A stretch of DNA of 64,000 nucleotides from Hyalella azteca (Eukaryota > Arthropoda > Malacostraca > Amphipoda > Hyalellidae), in the NCBI RefSeq assembly GCF_000764305.2, contig NW_025943634.1, positions 124,001 to 188,000 of the forward strand, read 5' to 3'. The first letter of the stretch is position 1. Each line of letters begins with the position of its first letter. The notes below the pieces were generated by a model, which was not told the origin of the DNA, made no database searches, and saw nothing but the letters and a program-made list of their open reading frames with translations. Of the stretch, positions 26,401 through 36,364 are shown piece by piece. Both the position numbers and the translations under genes were made by a program.

Positions 26401-29400
26401 GTAAATTGATCACAGGCGTACATGGCTCGATCACTGCAATCGCAGCAAAGAAATTTTATTATAAGCGTTCAGGGTCTCTTCAGTTTTGGCCCACTGAGAT
26501 CCATGTGGAAACAATATCAGACAAAAGATAAGTTGTTCTTAGCAAGATTGAGTAGAAAGTTCCAAGCAAACACAATGGAACTCAAATCAGAAAAAAAGAG
26601 TAAAAACGGAGAGTAAAAAGAGTAACAGTATTCAAGTAAAGAAAGGTTGCAAATCACCAACCTAGAATTAGAGCATTGCGCAAAAATTTTCATCTATGCC
26701 TAACCTAACCTATGCCTAACAACCTAATTTGCACACGCTGATCGCGGGGTATAGCTCATCATTCTCATTGTGCTAACAATCATCTGATAATTTATCTAAA
26801 AATTGAGGTCTTATCCAATTTTCATACTTAAATGCTTAATTAAATATAAATTTTCACACCGTTTTAATAAACTAAAAAATTAATTAATTAAATTAAAATA
26901 AAATTAGCTACAAACAATTGAACTGTCGTTTGTTTTAAGACTGGATTAGTATGTGCAGACAGATCAGTACTGAATTGGCCACGGACCAATGAGTGTTATT
27001 GCACGTGGTGTTCATAATGAGATGCCAATGAGTGGTACGAGTAAAACAATGTAATTCACCAACTATTGTCGAATCAAACATTTTTTCAAACTTCATCGTG
27101 AGGAAATAGCAGTAAAATCAACCTTCGGCAAAAAAACGGCTAAAGAATCAGCCTCTCGACTTCAGAGTTTGGATGGGAATAAACAAAGCGTCGTCATCAA
27201 AACGTAATGGTGATGCCACGTCAGCAAGACAGAAGCCGCGTGAGAACGCATTGATGAAATAGTAACATGAATGAGAATCTGAAAGAAGCTACTTTGAAAA
27301 GCAATATCGATGCTGCACTGAAGTAAAATATCGTTTCATAATGAATGAAGGCAACATATTTCAGGAGCATTGTAGAATTTCTCCATTAAATAATAACGTT
27401 AGAACGAAATTTCAAATTTTCTCAGCATCCTTTGATGCTCAATCAATTGAGTGTAAAATAATACGAAGAATAATTAATGCACAATAAATACGGGTACGTT
27501 TTGATGCGCTACTTGCACCAATGACATATATAGTATATAACTAATTTTATGTATCAATACTTTATATATGTGGTTAAAAACTATTTTAGATGTTTTACTA
27601 GGAATTTCTGCAGTAACCCATTTAATTATACGAGCTTGGTCTGAAAAAAATTTAAAATTACGAGGACATTATTCTGTTAGAATTCAGTTAAAATTTAAAT
27701 TTTTTCGATATTACAGGATTCGAGTATATAATAAGCTAACAAAAACTTTAAAAAATAATCGATATTCAAAAGGCGAAAGACGATCTTATCGCAGGTCGAT
27801 CGTTACCGATCATCAACCATTCATATTATGCGGAAAAACGCGGCAAAGATGATCAACTCAGTCTATGGAGCTTGCGCCTCAGCTGAAAGGTTAACTATAG
27901 ACCTGAGCTGATGGCGATAACAGATCTAGCCAGCAACGCCACCAGGATTTAAAAATCGCTCCCCTTTTATAGGCTTCAACGATAGCATCGCCGATGCGTC
28001 TCCTCAAATATGCGATCATCATCAAGAGAGAGATGCCTGCAAGAGTCGAAACCTGCGACCGAGATACTGTCTAAGAGAAATGTAGTGCAACATAGAATGC
28101 TTCATAATATGACAATCTGTGTATACCCTCGCATTACTGATACCATAAAACATGCCCAACAATTATCGAGTAGCAAAATACAGAATAAGAAGCACACATA
28201 CTGGCAGGGACTTCAGGAATGTCATATTATATGATCCAAGTTTTGATAAATAACGGATTCGCCAGTCAATGGGTTATCAGTCCAGCAACATTCTTAAAGA
28301 ACGCGAATGAGTGATGACAAAAGGAGACTTGCAATAAAGTTTAACCAATAATAGAAAATAAGTAAGTTCGTAAACACTAAAAATTATATACCCGTCAATC
28401 GAACACGTTTCAAGAGTTCGGCAAAGGACGCCAAATCGGTAGAATATCCCTAGTGTGCGCTTCTATTCGATTGGCAAATAATGGGAATGAACTCCTTGTA
28501 TTCCATCCCCATAATGTTCGGTTAATTGTAGGTTATACGAAGCTTATCAATTATAGTTTTGCATTCAAAATTGGCCAGCTCGTAGTGATAAGCGTACGAT
28601 GCTGCAATTATTCGTACGATGCAATAAGTATACTAAATAAATTGGGCACATCGCAAGACAAAAATTTGAAAGTCATTTTCTAAATCAATTTTGATTGACC
28701 TCTAATCAAGAACATGACATTATAACTGCTTCATACCTACGAAACAGAGGAGATAGCACGATATGACTTCTTAGAGTGACAACAAATTTAAGGCCATCAT
28801 GTATGGAGATGTGAGGCGTCTAGACAATTGTTCATGACGCATCATGCGGGCGCTGAATGATCGAACACTCTACTTCAGCAACACGTTCAGACCACCGTAC
28901 ATACCCCTCGTATTTCCGCATATAAACAAACAAATACTGTCCTGCTGAACGCTCACATGAACAAAACCAATTCATCGTGCGATACTGCCGTACGGCTTTG
29001 GTCATTGTTTAAAACCAGGCCTGTAACAAGGAAATCTGTATAGACGTTAGTCTCTGTGAACTTATACTTTTTATGAACTCAATAACAATGCAAATCATCT
29101 CACGAGTCAATTCTTCTAAATATTAATCTCTTACGAAGAAAATACAGGACTAATATGTATAATCTATTCTAAAGATAAAGTGAACATTGAAACGCAGAAC
29201 AAACGCTTCGGTGCGTAACGTACGGTAGGTCATCTGAATCCACAGATTAATTGGCACAATTTCTAGAATAATTATTTCATATATCACTGCACATGCCACA
29301 TTGGGACTCATTGATGTCTGGATCGACGAGCTAATGAGGAGGGTGTGAAAGAACATGCCGGGCTGCTGAGCTCAGGTGTCGCCTTACAGTATCATGGTTC

Positions 29401-29412
29401 TGACGACCATCA
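23463..29412. other. Non-coding stretch
   Basis: AT-rich, without long repeats or convincing exons. The open frame at 27,568-27,852 and others under 113 codons have random-looking composition. Sequence at 27,780-28,000 is more GC-rich, with small potential hairpins, but nothing is identifiable. Confidence 0.5.
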
Positions 29413-29592
29413 CACACTGCACCGACCAAACGATATCGCTGTGAGGAGGCATGTCTCACACTGCACCAACCAGCCGACATTACGAAGAGGAGGCATGCTC
29501 ACACACTGCGCCAACCAGCCGACATTACGAAGAGGAGGCATGCTCACACACTGCACCAACACGCCGATATCAAGGTGAGGCTTGTATCACAC
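29413..29592. repeat. 45-bp minisatellite, four units
   Basis: Units begin with CACACTGC at 29,413, 29,457, 29,502 and 29,547. The middle two are nearly identical (GAGGAGGCATGCTCACACAC within each); the outer two are diverged. The 45-bp length preserves frame and creates an artefactual repeat-bearing reading frame (RRGGMLTHC). Confidence 0.9.
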
Positions 29593-29741
29593 AATGTAAA
29601 TACCTGCCATTTTACAATCTCACAAAATTTCAGACAAATTCAAATCACTAGTAACTACAATGAGGTACATCTTTCCAGTTTTCTCACAAGTTTTTCAGTG
29701 GTCGTGAGATTTACGATAGTAGACAAGCGTGCCGCTTAATG

Positions 29742-30298
29742 TGCCAACTAAAAACAATATATGGCAACTGCAAACGTGACATGGCAACTGTAAACGTGAC
29801 ATGCCAACTGCAAACGTGACATGGCAACGGCAAACGTGATATGGCAACTGCCAACGTGACACGACAACTGCAAAATATGACATGGCAACTGCAAACGTGA
29901 CATGACAACACGAACGTGACATGGCATCGGCAAAAGTGGCATGGCAACGCAAACGTGACATAACAACTGCGAACGTGACATGGCAACGGCAAACGTGACA
30001 TGGCAACGGCAAACGTGACACAACTGCAAAACGTGACACGACAACTGCAAAACGTGACATGGCAACGGCAAACGTGACAAGGCAACGGCAAACGTGACAT
30101 GGCAACGGTAAACGTGACATGGCAACGGCAAACGTGACATGGCAACGGCAAACGTGACATGGCAACGGCAAACGTGACACGACAACTGCGGGCGTGACAT
30201 GGCAGCTGCAAATAATACATGGCAACTGCAAACAAGATATGGCAACTGCAAACAAGATATGGCAACTGCAAACAAGACATGACAACTGCGAACAAGAT
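29742..30298. repeat. 20-bp minisatellite, about 28 units
   Basis: Consensus ATGGCAACGGCAAACGTGAC. Variants are ordered along the array: CAACTGCAAACGTGAC units on the left, CAACGGCAAACGTGAC in the centre, and CAACTGCAAACAAGAT on the right. A few units have 1-bp insertions or short deletions (for example around 29,870, 29,905 and 30,020). Since 20 is not a multiple of three, all three minus-strand frames stay open through most of the array and give Cys/His/Val-rich pseudo-ORFs of about 200 residues. They are repeat artefacts, not genes. Confidence 0.95.
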
Positions 30299-33200
30299 TC
30301 CTCTCACATGCATGCCACAGTAACTCGAGGCTCGCAGTAACATGTGTGCTCTGAATTTGAGTCATCAACCAAAACAAACGAAGCTGTCAACAACGACGCC
30401 TTTGAAGGGAACTGACTTTTATAACTGAGCAGTTCATCTCATGTCACCCAATAGCTAGAGATGAAATCCGAAGGATGAGGCAGAATTAATAAAAGAAAAC
30501 CTATATGCAGATTTTAAAAATAAATATTTTTTCAATATATTCATAATATCAAATGAATTACTAGGGTGGAACTCCAGAGATCCAAGCAATGACTGGCAAT
30601 AAGAAAAAATACAACACAAAATGGAAGCGAGCATCTACAAGTATAAATTATACCGATCCTACCAGGCATCTGACGATGAAACAACGTATACATAAAACGT
30701 TGTCTAGAGTCATCTGCCTAAAGAGAAGCGCATTGGTTACGATCAAACAGCTACCACATCATCCACATGTCTCACACACTGTTAGCTGTAAGCAATAACC
30801 TTGCTAAGGAAGATCAAGTTTCGACGGCTAAATACTTGTTTTAATTTACTAGTCAGACCTGAATAATTCCCACCACCCTTGCCCAGCCCAAACTAAGGTT
30901 TCACATTCGCTTACGTGAGTTACGAGGAGCAAACGCGATTCATGCCGTGAAATGTAGGATAATTCTTGCATGAAATGGTAAAAAAAACCGTTGTCATATC
31001 GCTGAAATTTTCGTTTTGCGCGTCGTAGTCAAGTAAATATAAACGAAAATTATGAAGTCTGGCTGCCGCTGCGGCAGGTAAACGAGTTATGAAAAAAAAA
31101 ATTACACCCAGCTCCCTGCATCTGGGGGGTGATGCGTATTCGCTACAACCGATGAAATAGACACTTTTAGACAGTACATGATCTACACCACGCATATGGT
31201 GTCAGGCGCGAACAATTCTTTGAAGAGGGTGAAATGAAACCGTTCAGCAGACATTCCCGGGAAAATGTCAGACATGAAGGCAAACTTAGATTTCAGTCTT
31301 GTCAGCTCATGACAGCCTGCCACACTACTGCTCGAGTTAGACGAGAGCAGGAGTTAGGCTTAAGAAGATAACGGGTGGCAGAGCAGGGCATTTGCACAAC
31401 TTGACTTAAGTCAAATCGCAAGATTTATGTTGTCACTCACAAGAATGTCTGAGCTTGAAGTCTCCTTTAAAATTCCATAAGTAACAAATGCCCAACTAAA
31501 AGTTAAACGAGATTACATGTCAATTAGAAATTTAGCCCATGGGTGCATGCCTCCGCATTGAACGAGCAATCGAGCCTGAACTCTAAAAGTAAATTCCTCA
31601 AGATGGGCGGGTTGGACGGAAGACGTTTTAGCTGCAAAAATGTTGGTCTTCCATTCATCTCAGACGTATGATTGTTTAAGCATATGGGTTTATGAAAATC
31701 CTCATCGCAATCAGGGTGGAGAGACCAAAATTTTTCAACAAAAAGTTATGGCAAAAGTGAACCGAAAATTTTCGGATTCAGTGGCGAACGAACAAGAAAA
31801 ATAACAGGCATTTCGAGTCTTCGCATGACAGGAGTCCGGACGTTTCTGGCAAGTAAGCAGGTTTCAAACTTCCTGTCATACAATTACTGAATCAAGTATC
31901 AACACGTCACATGTTGCATACAATTTCGTCATAACTTGAAATAACATACAATTATATACAACTGGATTAGTTCAGTATAAGATTTGCCGGCTGAAGATGT
32001 CTCACTTGGCGTCACTACAGCAACAATTTTATCACTGATCAGCGGCCGTAACTATATGTTTGGATCATGTTCGTCAACACGAAGCAGCGTCGAAATCCCA
32101 AAATATAGCAGATTTGACGAACCCCCTCAAAGTCTCCGGCAAGTGAAATTGTGCAACGTTCTTCAAAATACATCACTCACCAAATCATTTGGCAATATTA
32201 CAATTAAAGTAACCATTGGTCGATTATTCTATGGCTGCGGACTGATCTCATGGTCATAAAAACAGCGGCGTCAGGCAAGCGGTCGCAGATAGTAGTTGCT
32301 ACTCAGTGAAGTAAACTAGTGTAAATGTATACTAATAAATTACACAAAACAATAAAGTACCAGATGGTTAAACATATTATATGCCTAAAAATCCGTGTGC
32401 ATTAAATGGAAATAATTTGATCTAAATTTTTAAATGTTCTGTCGTTGTCCACAAGAGCGAAGTTAACCACATCCACACTCGACCACAGCCAGCAAGCAAC
32501 TGAAAGTCTGAAGAGTGAAGACTGAAGACTGTCAACTCCAACTAGAGTCGCTGCCGCAATGCGAATTGCGAACTACGAAGTAGTGAACCAATGTTTAGGG
32601 GCTCAGCGGGACAGCTGCAGATCAGCCTGTCTGTCTTCAAAGAGCTTGTTTGTCGACATGTTATCATTATTTAAATTTGAACATTTAAAAAGAAGAGGCT
32701 ATGGCAATAAAAGAAAGTGGAGAGGAGAGGGGTATACTTGACTGGAACGATATTGTAATACCCCAAAGTTTAAAAAAATGAGTGTCAAAACGAGGTCGTT
32801 ATGTATAGGCCCCGTTATGTATAGGCCCCAGACAACATAGCTACAACCCTTCCATACAGTAACTTCGACAAATATAATTCAAGTGATTGACAAAGGCGTA
32901 GATTTCTCATAATCGTTTGTTCACTGAATAAAGGCATGCACGATTTCAACCCTAATTCAAACGAAAAAAAAAAAATTCGACAAGTCGTACGTAACAAACC
33001 ATTATCATGAAAATTCGTTAAACAAAGCCAAAAGTTCTATACATTTTCAGTTATTGATTTTTTGAATATATAAGAAAATTATATGTTTTGCATTATTTTC
33101 GCAGATTTCGTTACTTCATTATCAAAAATTACAAGCAACAAGTGCAAGTCAATAGCCACTTCAAACTTGCATTGATTTTATTATTTTAACATAATTTTCG

Positions 33201-34650
33201 CACAAAAATTGCAATATAATTAGTATTGACCAAGAAATTCATCACGCTCACCGTATTCACAGTCCTACAGCGCCACAGCAGCATCAGGCCACGGACTCAC
33301 CTGTTGAAGAGGAGGGCAAAAGTTATTACATGCATCGTAAATAACCTTCGAATTAAAAATGCTCAATTTTATGAATATCTCTTGTACACAACTGATTGTC
33401 TGCCCAGTGTGCGGTAAGGTTAATCGAAAACTTCACTTGATTACTTAAAACTTAATTAAATAAGCATATATAGCTAATTCGAAATAAATTACATGATATA
33501 TTTGAATATATAATTTGGAATAAGTAACATAAGAAAAGGAATATAATAAGTAATTGGAATAAGTTTTTAGCTGCGTATATAATTCAGGGAGATAGTTGGT
33601 CTTGTTTTCCAAATTTCGTTAAAAATTATTTTCAGGCTTCCGTTGCTGCATGTTAGATATTCGTCAAAAATAAATTGCAGCTCCTGCGATTTTTGTTGAC
33701 AAACGAATAACTCTAAAGACATCACCAGGTTAACATGTTTTCATCAAGCCAACGGCATTTTATCGAAATTTAATTGTTAGAAACTTATTCTAGAATTTTG
33801 GATCAGAGCTCACGTGTACTAACACTTTTATAGATGCAGCACTGTATCCCTTCCTGTCAAAAACCTTCCTTTAAAAAAACGAAATATTAATTTTTTAATA
33901 AAGACATCCATGCGAGGTACTAATACAACCGAAAAATAAAAGATAAATGTAATTCTAATTTCTGATCATTTTTATTTGCATAATTTCTATAATTTTTAAG
34001 ATTATTACCGACAGCCTTCTAATGCGTATTTATCGCCTACACAAGCGCAACAATGTGAATTGTTCAAAAACCGTACGAAAACAAACGATAAATAATTAGT
34101 AACCATTTTTCTTCATTCATCAGATTATGTGTATTGATGCAAAGTGTGTTGAAGCTGGCATCGAATCAAATAGAAGGTGGCTGAGTTCGCACCATTACCA
34201 GGAAATTACAGCTTATTAAAGTAAATAATTGATCAAGGCACTTCTTGAGCAGCCCCTTCATTGTAACAAAGAAATTTATTGTTTAAATCGGTATTTTATT
34301 CGATTGTAAACTCTCTAGACAGAAAAACAAATAATAGTATCGAGCACATGCCATCCAAGATGGATGACACACAATTAAAATTGCAAGGCAGAGTAAAATT
34401 AATTAATGTGGACAAGCTCTTGATTCTTGAAGAAACGTTTATTGTGAAGTGGCTCACTGGGCATAGAAGAAAACGTGTCCCTAACAAACAGTTAGCAAAA
34501 CATCTGAAAATATTGAAGAAAGATGTTCAGCCATGACTTGGTCGTCATAAACACAGTTATTAATCGCAAAGTGATAATTAGTTCTTTCGTACTTTAATAG
34601 GTAACTGTAGTATATTTACAATCTATTGTGAGCGTAGACATATTTTAGAA
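30299..34650. other. Non-coding stretch
   Basis: AT-rich and without long repeats. A small inverted repeat at 31,331-31,353 (CTGCTCGAG / CGAGAGCAG) could form a hairpin. Minus-strand sequence at 30,920-31,140 has a less AT-rich, protein-like frame that may be a transposon relic; I could not identify it. Confidence 0.45.
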
Positions 34651-34777
34651 TTTAGAACCTACACACTTGTGGTAGTTAAGTTCTTCAATTCACCAGGGAG
34701 CCAAAGGGGGCGCCAGCCTGAAAAAGTTTGGGAACCACTGTTTTAGAACCTACACACTTGTGGTAGTTAAGTTCTTC
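34651..34777. repeat. 36-bp direct repeat flanking a hAT-like terminus
   Basis: A 36-bp sequence starting TTTAGAACCTACACACTTGT is present at 34,651-34,686 and again, identical, at 34,742-34,777. The roughly 55 bp between the copies contains the transposon-end-like sequence annotated separately. The perfect identity implies a recent event. Confidence 0.9.
34693..34740 (-). mobile_element. Fragment of a hAT-superfamily transposon end
   Basis: Read on the minus strand from 34,740 it begins CAGTGGTTCCCAAACTTTTT and continues CAGGCTGGCGCC. This closely resembles the terminal inverted repeats of Charlie-like hAT elements and their MITEs (CAGNGGTTCTCAAACTTTTT type). Only one end is visible, no second terminus or 8-bp duplication was found, and there is no transposase, so it is a remnant. 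Confidence 0.6.
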
Positions 34778-35272
34778 TATGTAGAACGAACACAGTTTGG
34801 AATGTTTCCAATCATACAAAAGAACAGATCAAACGTGGTCGCAGGGTATATTACATAGCAGTGATAAAATATTCATAAGTCACTGTAATCTAACTAGAAT
34901 ACTAAATACCAGAATTCACCTCCTGTAAAATAAAATAATGTTTGTTGCACACCTTTTGCAACTTAAAAATGCACACATTGAACAATATTTTCAGAGAATG
35001 CGTATTTGATCGTTTATTTTTTGTCAAATAGACATATTTTGTGCTAAATTGACGGCCGATCCCTGTAGATTTTTGCCGTAGTGCACCATAAAAACTTTTC
35101 TACTCGAGCAATGAAAATACGAGAGAAAATACTGCTAATTCCAGCAGTAACACATTCAAAGACGCAATCACCAAAAATTCTAAATCACGAGTTTTCAAAC
35201 TTACAATATTCAGTTGAAAATAAGTTTTTATGAAGAGTTTGCACAAATTTGTATCACGTTATAAAACTGGAA

Positions 35273-35658
35273 ATATTTCTGGTATTATTGCAGATTAACT
35301 ACATCCAAAAAAAAGGGTGTTTTTTTTTAATTATATGTTTTTTGGGGTGTAGATTACGAATCTGAAATCCATTTTTGGCAGTCGGCATCGGAAAACCAAT
35401 TTTTTTCGCGACTTACTAACATGGGGGTTACGTAACTTACGTTACCCACTCACCTTTATTTACTAACATGGGGGTTACGTAACTTACATGTCGTGCGCTA
35501 CGTGTGATCGGTATTATTGCAAAAAATCGGTTTTCCGATGCCGACCGCCAAAAATGGATTTCAGATTCGTAATCTACACCCCAAAAAACATATAATTCAA
35601 AAAGAAAAAACACCCTTTTTTTTTGGATGTAGTTAATCTGCAATAATACCATATTTCT
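35273..35658. mobile_element. Foldback non-autonomous DNA transposon with 8-bp target duplication
   Basis: Long inverted repeats: left arm 35,281-35,407, right arm 35,523-35,650, nearly identical as reverse complements. The ends are GGTATTATTGCAGATTAACT and its complement. The element is flanked by a perfect 8-bp direct repeat ATATTTCT at 35,273-35,280 and 35,651-35,658, which I read as a target-site duplication. Eight-base duplications are known for hAT, P and Merlin families; the GG start is unlike typical CAG-starting hAT ends. The 115-bp centre carries a 27-bp direct repeat. The element is too short to code for transposase, so it must have been moved in trans. The open frame within it on the minus strand (35,437-35,652) is not a gene. 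Confidence 0.88.
35414..35487. repeat. 27-bp direct repeat in the centre of the foldback element
   Basis: TACTAACATGGGGGTTACGT plus AACTTAC occurs at 35,414-35,440 and 35,461-35,487, with 20 bp between. Each copy contains the palindrome GTTACGTAAC. These could be subterminal motifs of the parent transposon. Confidence 0.9.
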
Positions 35659-35778
35659 AACTGCAAAATTGCTTTACATACGATGGAATCCTGACACTAG
35701 TAAATTGTTCTACAACTCGACTGGTATTCGTAACATTCACTCAGCAAACGATATATACTTGGACAGTTGATTGCTCTC

Positions 35779-35840
35779 AAACATCAACTATTTGTTGATG
35801 TTTCAATGTTGATGTTTCAATCAATTTCAAACATCAACAT
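35779..35840. repeat. Cluster of inverted AAACATCAAC / GTTGATGTTT motifs
   Basis: Four copies of a 10-bp word in alternating orientation (two forward, two reverse complement) within about 60 bp. They could form one of several alternative hairpins. Function unknown. Confidence 0.6.
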
Positions 35841-36297
35841 CTTAAATTGACAAAGCAGTAGTTGCAGTTGAACAAATTTAGACTTTTAGAATACTAATTT
35901 ATATTATACATGATCGCTCGTAGAACGAAATTGCATTTTCCGATTGCAGCATATACGAAACCATTTAAGAGTCTTCCCGAAAAAATGAATGTGTACTTTC
36001 AGACAAAAATTATTATCTTTTAGTATCGTACATAGATAAAAATGTAATGCTCTGGGGCTATATACATATTCTTTTAAACAACTTTTTGGAGATTTTGGTC
36101 AGTAATCGAGCGTGCAGAAATCCAGAAAATGGTTTTTGACCGTACTTGGCATCAAAGAGATTAACTAATTTTTTTTTAGCTCTGGAGCAAGTGACATCTT
36201 CTAAGGAACAACACGTGTGAATAAAATGGTCGAGTCTGGGGATATATCCTCATGCAACCTGGTCATTTCAATGAATAAATTGGCATTAAGACGACCG

Positions 36298-36364
36298 TGA
36301 GTCATTTTAAATGAGTGGCATTTTAAATGAGTGGCATTTTAAATGAGTTTAAATGAGTGGCATC
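36298..36364. repeat. 16-bp tandem repeat
   Basis: GTGGCATTTTAAATGA is repeated directly at 36,315 and 36,331, with partial copies on both sides (CATTTTAAATGA and GTTTAAATGAGTGGCAT). Confidence 0.8.

Noticed and set aside
27568..27852. 94-codon basic frame
   Set aside because: AT-rich Lys/Arg/Leu composition typical of chance frames, with no motif.
29345..29651. Frames with repeated THCANQPT-like peptide
   Set aside because: Caused by the 45-bp repeat, a multiple of three.
29695..30377. Three overlapping minus-strand frames of about 196-210 residues rich in Cys, His and Val
   Set aside because: They are produced by the 20-bp tandem repeat, which lacks stops in all minus frames.
35437..35652. 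71-codon minus frame
   Set aside because: Lies wholly in the inverted-repeat transposon and has no transposase features.
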